From: Argopecten irradians
Taxonomy: Eukaryota > Mollusca > Bivalvia > Pectinida > Pectinidae
DNA length: 64,000 nt
Direction: 5' to 3'
Assembly (NCBI RefSeq): GCF_041381155.1
Contig: NC_091137.1
Span: forward strand, 18,149,655 to 18,213,654
The notes under the pieces were generated by a model. It did no database searches and was not told where the DNA came from. It worked only from the letters and a program-made list of their open reading frames with translations. Both the position numbers and the translations under genes were made by a program. Below are positions 45,693 through 56,600 of the stretch, one piece after another (positions within the stretch are counted from its first letter, which is position 1; each line of letters starts with the position of its first letter).

Positions 45693-47037
45693 TCGACAAA
45701 ATTGCGATACCGTAACGCGACCTAAAATAACACGATGGCACAAATGTGCCACCAACTATACTAAAAACCGTATTATCAAGGATACACTCTCCTTAAATGT
45801 CAAAATTTTCTGTGATAAACTTTCCTCCTCTGTCTAGTCTTGGATGATCACACATTGATGGATTTTTTCTTTCTTATTTCACAAAAGACAACAGTCATGT
45901 TTTGTAGTTTTTGGGGTGAAATCAACAAACCCCTCAGTATCGTTTTCGTTCGAGAGTCTGAACTAGATATGCGATCTCCCAACCTGATGCACAAAGACGT
46001 GCGAGTTGTCCTTTGTTTTGTCTGTGTCTTTTTGTAGAATGTTCCTCATGCCTAAGTATTTATTTCTGCATCGTTGATTTTTAAAGAATATATTATCATT
46101 TTATTGTCGTTATTGTTCACATGTACCTAAGTGTTGAACAATATCAAACACATAATAGGGAAAAGGCGTTTGTACTATCATATTGCAAAAGGTGAAGAAC
46201 TCCAAGGTGACACCATTGAGCCTTATTTCGTATGACATAACGTAGTGCAACAAATTGACATGTGTATTAACTAAAAGGGACCAGGTACAATATTGCGCGC
46301 GCACATTGGGTGGCCAGGAACAGACGAGGACCCAACTTATAGTACAATATACATGTAAATATTGATACAGCGTTAGATGATTGTCTCATTATGCACAACC
46401 AGCTCTCTTGGGCAATTAACATATATAGCATGTCTTAATCTACGTAAAGGGAGCACTAAGTACAGTTATTGGGCCATTTATTTACAAAATAATGTAACAA
46501 AGTAAAGATCACATCATCATTTACATATAATTGTGTATATCTACCAATATATTTGTATTTGGTTATAGTGTATAGTACTTAAATTATCGGATAATTTATT
46601 TATCAGAAAAAATAACGGATTTTTTTATCCGTCTGTGTATCGATACAAACAAAATTTTCTAATCCCCTTTAACTTGAGTCATTTTATAAGGATTCGATAC
46701 ATTTATTACTTTTGTGTTTCTATGTTAGAAATTTGTTTATATAGCATTTTTAACCCTCGTCCTTGTCCGTATTTGACGCCATTCGACGTCGCGCTAACGC
46801 ATAACGTTTAAAAGTATCAACAGTACACTTGCTACATACATGTGCATAGATTCCTCTCTGAAAACTCACCACCTTTTAATCATCTGGTTTTACTCAGATT
46901 GTACCCTTTATTCAACTTTAATTAAAAAACAAACAGTTTAATTAGCGAGATTTTTCTTTTTTCTCTGTTTGAGCGCGACTTTTGTGTCATTGCCTAGAAA
47001 GAACAGTTTTATACGAGATATCAGTCAGTTTATTATA

Positions 47038-47357
47038 GTCCATCCTCGAAACTCCAGGGCTTCCGATCACTTACGATCTCTACACCCCTGGACTATCTCA
47101 TAGTGAAATTGAAGGCAGCTCAGCGGAAAACATTTGACCAATCACAGGCTAGCAAAGATTTCCTTTGAAGACTACAGAGAGAGCGACGCCTAACATCTAA
47201 GCCACACATTCAACCACAGTGTACCGTTATACGGCTCTTTTGATGTACATCAAATGACTAAATTACCTGTTCTATTCTGTTGCCTCCAGTTTTACTATGA
47301 GATAGTCCAGGGGTGTAGAGATCGTAAGTGATCGTAAGCCCTGGAGTATCGAGGATG
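47038..47357. mobile_element. MITE with about 75-bp TIRs, family C copy 1
   Basis: Left CCATCCTCGAAACTCCAGGG ... CCCCTGGACTATCTCATAGT, right the near-perfect complement (ACTATGAGATAGTCCAGGGG ... CCCTGGAGTATCGAGGATGA). Internal sequence of about 170 bp without coding capacity. Confidence 0.9.
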
Positions 47358-47599
47358 ATTATAGTCTATACGACGAACATAGAAGGGTGCGTGTAGGGAA
47401 ATGAAGCTACCGATAGTAAATATCAATGAAAGGGAAGACAAACAATGGTTTAAAATATCAAGAATTTTGTATTTGAACGGAATTAGGTTTTCGAAACATA
47501 GATAATCTATCTGTAATATTTATTTCATACAACTAATATTTTTGTATCAAAAGTGGGATTTCCCTGATAAAGAAGATAAGAAATATATATCACTTATGT

Positions 47600-47908
47600 C
47601 ATCGATATTCCAGGGATTACTATCGCTGTCTTGATATCCACCCCTGGACTATATCATAGTAAAACTGGAGGCAGTTCAAGAAAAATACCTCATAATTCAC
47701 AGGCCTACAAAGGCTTCCTTTGAGGATTACACAGAAAGTGACGCCCAACTTCAAATCCACACAGTCAATCAGTTTACCGTCATTCCATTATTTTATGTGC
47801 ATCAAATGATCAAATTACCCGTGTCGACTCTTTTGCCTCCATGTTTACTATGAGATAGTCCAGGGATGGATAAAACGTCAGTGCTAGTAACCCCTGGAGT
47901 ATCGAGGC
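47600..47908. mobile_element. MITE family C copy 2
   Basis: Starts CATCGATATTCCAGGGATTA, with CCCCTGGACTATATCATAGT. Right arm TACTATGAGATAGTCCAGGG ... CCCCTGGAGTATCGAGGCT. The interior is collinear with copy 1 (AGGCAGTTC, CACAGGCC, GACGCCCAAC). Confidence 0.85.
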
Positions 47909-48345
47909 TATCACTTGATACGATAACTAAGACATAATTATCTAATAATATCGAATACTTATTTGGAAAAGTAGAATAATATGGAACCAGACCTTCAGGA
48001 AAAATAAACGTTTTCAGTTTCGTAATTGATACATGGAATAATGGACGTAGGAAACGTTCATCGACTCTTTCGCATGTTGGTAAGTTTATCCATCTATTTT
48101 GGCATCCATTTGTGAAACTTCAATCGGTCAGATGTCAGCACATCCCGTTACTTCTCGTATATTGGATGAACTATCTAAAAACACAGAATTGTGAAATCGC
48201 TTTAATTATCACACATATAAAATGCATGCTGTCAAAGCACTAAGTATTATTAAAGTTAGGCGTCGGTTTTAAAAATAAGTCGAGAAACACAATTGCCGTA
48301 TAATTTATGTGTATATTCGTGTGTATCGCCCCGTGTCAATTCTGC

Positions 48346-48550
48346 ATCAATACTCCAGGGATAACTACCTGTCGGTATATAACTTATATCCATCCCAAGA
48401 CTATGTCACATTAAAACTGAAGGCATTTCAGACGAATTGACCAGTAAAAGGGCTAAACAGAAATCTTAACAAAGTTTCAATGTCCAACTGCAAAGCCAAT
48501 TCAACCGATTTCGCTTTATAAAACTATCCTAAAAGTTGTATTATATATTA
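48346..48550. mobile_element. MITE family C copy 3 (truncated)
   Basis: ATACTCCAGGGATAACTACC and CATCCCAAGACTATGTCACA, then AAAACTGAAGGCATTTCAG, match the left half of copies 1 and 2. The right TIR is absent. Confidence 0.75.
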
Positions 48551-49937
48551 GAAGGGAAATAACTCAGATAGAAAATAATGAAGATCAAAAACGACATCAA
48601 GGAATTGAAATTATATGAGAAACAAACACTATCAACGCATAGAAATACGTTCCAAACAATATCCAACATATCTACAATGCATATGTGGAATTGGATTGTC
48701 TTTTTTTCATTCTTATCATAACATGGATCTTATCTTCTGCTCATGTGTCTTCCTTTATCCATAGCAATCATACAGAAAATTGTATATTTCTCGAAATTTC
48801 CAATACTTACGTCTCTGTAGCGATAGAAAGTGTTTGGTGTTTCAATGGGAGACAACCTCAACGGAACATCTGGGCGAGTACCATACTAGTGCAAGGGATC
48901 TATGTATTTTGTTCTTTTTCACTGGATCTTTCTGAAGTAATTTTCGGTTTACATTGGGTTTGATTTAACAACGTCACAGTTCTATGCTTTTGTCTCGTGT
49001 TTTAATATCATTCTTTCAGTACAGGCATATATATATATATTATATATATCCATTCATATTTATGATAACGACGTCTGGTTTTCATGAATATCTTTTTTTT
49101 CCGATCAACTAAGACGTGATGAAATTGTAGTAGAATTGTTGTCATAGGCAACCATGTTTTCCTGTAGACTTAACACCCATTGCGGTTGAAGTAACGCAGA
49201 GTTTGCGGTTTATCACCGGAAGGTGATGGAAAATTGAGAGGGTAGGTCCACGAAATTGTCAAATAACGAAATTCTAGAGAATCTATCAAAAAACTGAGTC
49301 GCTCACGGATTGTAGCACACATTGAAGAATTCAAGGCATGTTTCGCATATTGTCGATGTTTTTTGTGGAGTTCAAACACTCCACGACAAAAATCGAAATC
49401 GGATTTTTTTGTAAACAAATCAAAATTTCATAATGTTTTAAGCCATATTATTTTATATAAACACTTTCCATTTGTGTGTTGATGTTCTAAAAACACCCCG
49501 ACTGAATGACATTTGTTTTTGTCAAGAAATTTCCATGAAATACTGAATTGAATTTTTGAAGGATGAGGTTGCGGTTGCATAAAGTAAAAAAATGGGGGTT
49601 GCGGTTTTTGGTCATTCAATAGCTATAATGGGCGGATGATATTTGCCATTTTCCATGACCTCAGAGTGTTTCAGAGATGTTTGCGTTGAATGTTATTATC
49701 ACTAAGACAATCAATTAAGTTTCCGTTCCGTATTGATCAGTTTTAATATTAGCAATGGTATGTATATGTAAGAATGGTATGTCAGCTTTAACTTTTCATT
49801 TGTTATTATAAAACTGTGTAGCAACAAACAGGAAAATTATACAAAATTATCATGAAGATCATGAAGCATTTTTCACCCCACGAAAACACACCCGTACCCG
49901 TTATAAAAATACATGATGTGTATTGTGTTACTCTGTA

Positions 49938-50262
49938 GTCTTCGTCACAGGGGGCCAACTCAATGAAAATGGATGTTGTCATACATTTTTTGTATTTGGA
50001 GGATGGACTGATGAGTATAAATGACAGTCATGTGATTTTTTCCCGAAAAATACGAGATTTGAAAAATTATTAAAAAATCGGGATATTTACTATAAAACAG
50101 TTTTATAGTAAATATCCCGATTTTTTTAATAATTTTTCAAATCTCGTATTTTCAGGAAAAAAATCACATGACTGTCATTTATATTCATCAGTCCATCCTC
50201 CCAAATACAAAAAATGTATGACAACATCCATTTTCATTAAGTTGGCCCCCTGTGGTCTTCGT
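49938..50262. mobile_element. Foldback MITE (hAT-like) with 8-bp target duplication
   Basis: Element 49946-50254 (309 bp) is almost a perfect palindrome: arms of about 150 bp with only a few mismatches, centred near 50100. Ends are CACAGGGGGCCAACT and AGTTGGCCCCCTGTG. It is flanked by the same octamer GTCTTCGT (49938-49945, 50255-50262). An 8-bp duplication with CA..TG ends fits the hAT superfamily. Confidence 0.88.
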
Positions 50263-50928
50263 AATAAGAGTAGGCCCTAGTAGCCGCTACAGAGACGCCT
50301 ACTGCTACAGGCGCTTGATAACACAGTAAATAAATAAAAGTAAATAAAAAAAAATAAATAAAGATTGAATTGACCTTTGATAATTGAATGATTCTTATAG
50401 AGATTCATGTACCGTTCCCTTCCAACAACCTGATTTTATTTTTGAGTTGTGAATGGTCACTTTCATTGAACTCTCAACCATGCTACTTTTCAATTAGCAA
50501 AGAACAACAAAAAATCCTTCTCGAATCTCAAACTACCTAATTAGAGAAACAGGAGAGTTTATAAATGGGAAACAGAATGATCTATAACCTATGAACATGT
50601 GTCAAGCTTGTTACTGTTTGTCCCATTTAACTCAGAACATCTGTTTTCGGCAATATTTCGAAAAATAATCAACCGATTTTAATGCTCGATACATCGTTTT
50701 TTTTAGAATTCTGTTTGTCGTAACAGAATCAAGGTAATCAGACAAGAAACAAAAATGTTTCCTTCTTCGGCACTAGTAAAATTTTGTCCCACGACGACGT
50801 CCCTATTACGCTTTAAAAAATCTACGCGTTTTATATGCTAAATTCAGATTATGTGAACATGACTAAGAAATAGCAACTGGGCGAATGAAAAAAATCCCTA
50901 TGAAATCATAGACTATGTAAAAAATATT

Positions 50929-51073
50929 TGGTGGTGGAAAATGAAGAGCACTTCTTTTTTCATTGTTCTTTAAATCAGCAAGCAAGAGTAAGATGTCTTG
51001 CCAACTATAATATAAATCAAAATCTCTCCGATAAAGAAAAATTAATTGATATTCTAAAATCCATATATTCATA
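50929..51073 (+). pseudogene. LINE ORF2 C-terminal scrap
   Basis: Frame VVENEEHFFFHCSLNQQARV then DKEKLIDILKSIY and stop. Matches the H-F-x-x-H-C zinc-knuckle end of LINE ORF2 (compare EIHFFLHC in the 34.7-kb LINE). Flanked by a repeat of TAGACTATGTAAAAAA (50909 and 51074). Confidence 0.65.
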
Positions 51074-52117
51074 GACTATGTAAAAAACACTTGAATCATT
51101 GCTAAAAAAACGATATAAAAAGATACACAGTTTACTGGCACCTAATTATAAATAATTTAGTAATCGATGCAGTAAGTCGAAAAGGGGGATAAGCTGCACC
51201 AGATGGTATCATTTCGTCCATTTAGGACTCATCTGACAATCCGCACTCATAAAACCTACTTTATCCCAACCGCAACAATCAATGACGTTACTTTTTTACT
51301 TTACATTTTCCGCAACCACGAAAAACTACTTTATGTCAACCGCAATAATGACGTTACTTTTACCGACACATTTTCAAAATCGTATCTCTCAATCATCCGG
51401 TATTAGATTTAGAAAATCTTTTGAGAGGCTGTTTACAAGGGTTCGAAATTATAATATAATCAGTTGATATTGGTCTAGACTAGATTTGTAAAGCAGCATG
51501 AGATCATGAACTTGACAATTGGCGAAAAGTGGCAAAAATTATGCACTGTACGTAGGTGTTTGAAATACTGGGGCCATACAGAAACAGGTTACCGCTTCCC
51601 GATTTTGGATATATCAACTCTGTTCTCCGTGCACACTTCAGATTTCTGAAAAAAGCTTCCTGATGAGAAATATGACATTTTCTCTTCCGACTTACCTCCG
51701 TTTTCCGGCTCATAACCGCAAACTCTGCGTTACTTCAACCGCAATCTCCAAAGTACGGTTGAAATTGTAGTAGAATTGTTGTCATAGGCAACCATGTTTT
51801 CCTGTAGACTTAACACCCATTGTCACTGTCCGTTGTTATAATAATTACACCACACAGTTATACGAGTCAAATAAGACTGAAGTCTTCTACCAAGTCTTCT
51901 ACCATATCCCAGGTGATACACCTAACTGTCCTTCAGACAGAGGTTACTTTTGTATCTCAAAATGTGGTTTACTGTAGTCATGGTAACGCCGGCATTTCTA
52001 ATTTGGCTATAAAGAACGCATCAACTAAAAGTAATTCATGCTTTGTTACCAAACTGTCCTATACGTAGTTGCTTGAATTTAAAGGCTGTATCGAAAATAC
52101 GTTTCAAATACTGTACA

Positions 52118-52265
52118 GTAAAGCACAGGTATAACGAACGTATGGGGACCAGCTTAATCAATTCCTTATCAACAAAGTTAATTAAATATTACAGACATCT
52201 TATGGGAACCTTGACGGGAACAATGAATTAGCAGTAAGCATGCTCGTTATAAACGTGTTTTACTA
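52118..52265. repeat. Possible MITE with TAAAGCAC...GTGTTTTA ends
   Basis: TAAAGCACAGGTATAACGAA at the left and TCGTTATAAACGTGTTTTAC at the right are imperfect inverted repeats. Related text at 17718. Confidence 0.5.
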
Positions 52266-53529
52266 TATGCTATTAATGCTATGATGGCACGATGCTCTTT
52301 GCGTTCCATAAACATGTATTCTGTCAAAAAGTTCAACTATATCACTTTGTATCAAAATATCTTTTAATACCGAAATTGCTAAAGAATAATTTTGAAATAT
52401 GTCACGAGTGAAATATATCATAAGTTACTTTTAAAATGAAGTTTAAGAAAGTCACAACAAAATCATCACACCTCAAAGGGGAATACGGGGGATCTCGAGA
52501 TATCAAAGTGGCGTTAACTGGTACAATATTAGGTTCACATTCGGGCGATAGTGACGTCAATACTCACTTCAAAATATGACGTCACAATCATCGGAAGGTG
52601 AGACTAATCCAACGGTAATCGCCTTTCACAAACGTGGTTGTGATCTCTCGAAACCGACGTATTATAACAATTTATAAAATAAGATACTTCAAGTAATTGT
52701 TTTAAAATGTATTTTATTCATGATCAACAAAGTATAAAAACTTAAAGTTAGATTTTTTTATTTTTAAAAGTTTGTAAAAGAATAACATAAAAATTACATT
52801 GTAAAAGATACAATTTTATATCGTTTCCAAAAATAGATAGTGAAAACATTTCATAATGGTATATTTGTCATTTGAATTTAAAACTAAATAATATTGAAAC
52901 CAATAATTTAGGACGAACAATAACATGATTACAATAATAGATACAGACAATGAGTTGTGAAGATATCTACCAGAAATAGTCCAAACTAAGGTAGACTTCT
53001 GCATAACAGCAATCATCTCCAAGTTAGATATAATTATCACATTCTAATTAACTGGCGAATGTAATTGTTCTATGTTCTGTGATTTCACTTACTGCAAAAC
53101 AAGCATTTAACTGCAGTAAAAGAACTTTCTCTGCTTTCGAGATGTATGTGCGAGGTTTGCAAATATTTGGCATTAAAGTGATTGTCATTGAACCCTTTTT
53201 ATTTTCAAAAACGCTCGCAACAATGGCGGTTTGTCTATTGTCCAACATTCGTTTTATTAATGCTTAAAAATTAATGCTATCTAGTATTCCTGATCCTTTT
53301 GAATTACATGAACTTTATATTATTGATGTTCCATTCAATTTCCAATTAAAATATATACTTTTGATTGATACATACCAGCGGGTGTATCACAGAAAACAAC
53401 AAACGTCATAATCATCTCTACCTACGTCGTCAAGAGTAACCTTTTGATATTAGTTCTTTGGAAATACATATAAATAGCTTCCACATTTCTTGGTGGCTCG
53501 TCGCCATTGTTATGCCATGTCCGTAGTCT

Positions 53530-53655
53530 TTACCAGGTCCAGCCACCTCCAGATCCTCCCTCAAGGAATCCAGTCCGGCGTTGAGTGCCCTGTACAGCGT
53601 GACCCTGGGACGCGGCTATCTGGGCCTGGTTAGGAAGGTAACCCGGAGGGGCGGG
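53530..53655 (-). CDS. DAZAP2: DAZAP2 distal last exon (canonical C-terminus)
   Basis: TTTTTCAG precedes it. Encodes PAPPGYLPNQAQIAASQGHA, VQGTQRRTGF and LEGGSGGGWTW, stop TAA at 53532-53530. The ending matches the family's GGSxGGxTxW terminus, so this is probably the ancestral exon. A poly(A) signal AATAAA lies at 53258-53253 on the minus strand, about 270 bp downstream. Confidence 0.88.
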   Translation of the reverse strand, partial: PAPPGYLPNQAQIAASQGHAVQGTQRRTGFLEGGSGGGWTW

Positions 53656-56600
53656 CTGAAAAAGAAATGTTGAAAATAACATCATGTCTTACAAAAATCA
53701 TACCGGTAAACAGATGTTAAATCTGACAGCAAAACCACCTTATACTCCAAGTGGAATCAAATAAATGTTCATATATGTAGCAATCGTAATAATCGTGATC
53801 AGTTCTCGGGTATTAATTTCTTAATTGTCAGTATTCTTTGATTGATCATCATAATCATAATGCTGTTCTGAACGTTCCACTCTGTTCCAGATGACAGAAA
53901 AAATATATATAATCCGCATTCCTTAAAAGTCTACTATATTTGATAAACATTTTGATTTTAACAGTACACACCTGTCACATTAACTTTCAACCACTAATAT
54001 CATTAACTCCTACAAACCAACAAATTTTCGTGTAGATGTTCGCGGACTAGATATAGTATACATGTATATTCATTTTTCAATCACAGGTAAAGTAGACTCA
54101 TATGACTCTGGATCGCCAAATTAAAACGCTGTGAAAAAGTATTTAGGTTTTAACACGTCTTGCGCAATAAATTAATGTCGTCTGAGGCTGTATTACATGC
54201 TATTCATGCAATAAACCTTGTTACGTCAAAGGTCACAATCAATGAGATTTCAGTTAAAATCATCCTAACAATTATTATTTTTGGAGAATTGGGTTGCAGT
54301 CGGGTTTCTAAGAATTTCTTATAACTAAAGGAAAAAATCAAAACGACGAGATATCTGTAATAATAGTATTGAGGTATAAGAGAAAATTCCGCTTTCATTC
54401 TACATTCAGGGTCACAAAAGTTGTAAAACCCTCTGCAAGCCTTGGGTATTAGTGCATTTTGTGACTATCGGGTAGAATAAACCGGACGAGAAATACATCA
54501 CCCCATCTGTGAGAAATACATCCTAAGGTACGACAATCATATCACCCCATATGTGAGAAATAATAGAAAGACAATCATATCACCCAAGGATTCCCCATAT
54601 GTGAGGAACGACACATATAACAATCATATCACCCCATATGTGAGGAACGACACATATAACAATCATATCACCCCATATGTGAGGAACGACAGTTATAACA
54701 ATCATATCACCCCATATGTGAGGAACAACACATATAACAATCATATCACCCCATATGTGAGGAACGACACATATAACAATCATATCACCCCATATGTGAG
54801 GAACGACACATATAACAATCATATCACCCCATATGTGAGGAACGACACATATAACAATCATATCACCCCATATGTGAGGAACGACAGATATAACAATCAT
54901 ATCACCCCATATGTGAGGAACGACACATATAACAATCATATCACCCCATATGTGAGGAACGACACATATAACAATCATATCACCCCATATGTGAGGAACG
55001 ACACATATAACAATCATATCACCCCATATGTGAGGAACGACAGTTATAACAATCATATCACCCCATATGTGAGGAACGACAGATATAACAATCATATCAC
55101 CCCATATGTGAGGAACGACACATATAACAATCATATCACCCCATATGTGAGGAACGACACACATGACAATCATATGACCCCATATGTGAGGAACGACACA
55201 CATACAATCATATCACCCCATATGTGAGGAACGACAGATATAACAATCATATCACCCCATATGTGAGGAACGACACATATAACAATCATATCACCCCATA
55301 TGTGAGGAACGACACATATAACAATCATATCACCCCATATGTGAGGAACGACACATATAACAATCATATCACCCCATATGTGAGGAACGACACATATAAC
55401 AATCATATCACCCCATATGTGAGGAACGACAGATATAACAATCATATCACCCCATATGTGAGGAACGACACACATACAATCATATCACCCCATATGTGAG
55501 GAACGACACATATAACAATCATATCACCCCATATGTGAGGAACGACAGATATAACAATCATATCACCCCATATGTGAGGAACGACACATATAACAATCAT
55601 ATCACCCCATATGTGAGGAACGACACATATAACAATCATATCACCCCATATGTGAGGAACGACACATATAACAATCATATCACCCCATATGTGAGGAACG
55701 ACACACATGACAATCATATGACCCCATATTTGAAAGATACAGCCTGATTATATTATTAACTTACAGCAATTTAATCTTCAAGGAAAATAACAACAGCGAC
55801 ATAAGTTTATGGCTTTAGAAAACACATTTATTAATGATAAACAAAAATAATTAAATTTAACAATGACTCTAAAACAATGTCTGTATTACCTCATAAAGTT
55901 TAACAACTTAAAATGCCAAACATTGCTCCAAATAACATAAATATTAAGGACAAAATAACAGAAATTAACAAAGATTGGAAAAAATACAGAATTAATGAAC
56001 TTCTATTGACTCCTTATGACATCAAATTGTTCAATGAATTTACATAATTTCAGTATAATTAATTTTTAATGGTTTTCATAGTAAATCAGACTTTCTGATC
56101 AGCAGATACTTTTTCTTCATACACTATGAAGCAATAATTTCGAATATGGCATGAAAACCCGACGTTATGACGTCACAATAGAGACATCGATGTTGCGTAT
56201 TGATTAACAAAAAATAAACCATTGGAAAGTCAATGGAATCGTACATTTAAATGTACTTTATGTTATTAAGCAGTCTGAAAAATTAATTATAAGCATTGAT
56301 GTCACTATTTTTGACTTCATCCAATTATGAAATAAATTTTGTTTGCAAACTTTTGGGAGAATCTGCTACGCGGATTCACAGAGTTTGCAAACAAAATTTC
56401 TTTCATACCCAGATGAAGTTAAAAAATAGTGACATCAATGCATAAGTAAACGTATATTCCCAAACAAACAGAATAGCAAAACAACAGTGAAATTTCACAA
56501 GCACTAATAGCGCTTAATATTCTGTTTCTCTTAAAGTCCATAAAAGTATCATATAAATGTACATAGTATGTTTATGATGCTTTAAACAATTAAAATGTAA

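Larger units (their letters stand above)
49120..51822. mobile_element. Unclassified 2.6-kb TIR element between 63-bp direct repeats
   Basis: Identical 63-bp direct repeats (49120-49182 and 51760-51822; both begin TGAAATTGTAGTAGAATTGT and end AACACCCATTG) enclose an element. Its ends form a perfect 28-bp inverted repeat (49183-49210, CGGTTGAAGTAACGCAGAGT..., against 51714-51741), extendable to 32 bp with ATTG/CAAT. Inverted sub-motifs TTGCGGTTG recur inside (about 49567 and 49599 against about 51264 and 51334). No transposase frame recognised; short frames near the ends (82 aa at 49418-49170 minus, 69 aa at 51713-51504 minus) resemble nothing I know. A LINE scrap and a foldback element are nested inside. 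Confidence 0.7.
40860..53529. other. Intergenic desert between ZIP 5' end and DAZAP2 3' end
   Basis: About 12.7 kb without a supportable gene. The mobile pieces listed separately lie here (41473, 42365, 42746, 45494, 47038, 47600, 48346, 49120-51822, 52118). Stretches 43000-45490, 45700-47030 and 52270-53250 hold nothing I recognise. A minus-strand AATAAA at 53253-53258 may end the DAZAP2 transcript that uses the distal last exon. Confidence 0.6.

Noticed and set aside
45840..46037. 65-aa frame MDDHTLMDFFFLIS...
   Set aside because: No family, no context; next to a SINE. Could be a retroelement scrap, but nothing decisive is visible.
48685..48963. 92-aa plus-strand frame with a hydrophobic N-terminus that looks like a secreted peptide
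   Set aside because: No recognisable family, no splice partner, no poly(A) context, and surrounded by decayed repeats; chance length in AT-rich DNA.
54553..55747. Long open frames on both strands (NHITPYVRNDTYN and VVPHIWGDMIVIC repeats); CRISPR-like look
   Set aside because: 39-bp tandem repeat with no variable spacers in a eukaryotic intron; both strands open is a periodicity artefact.
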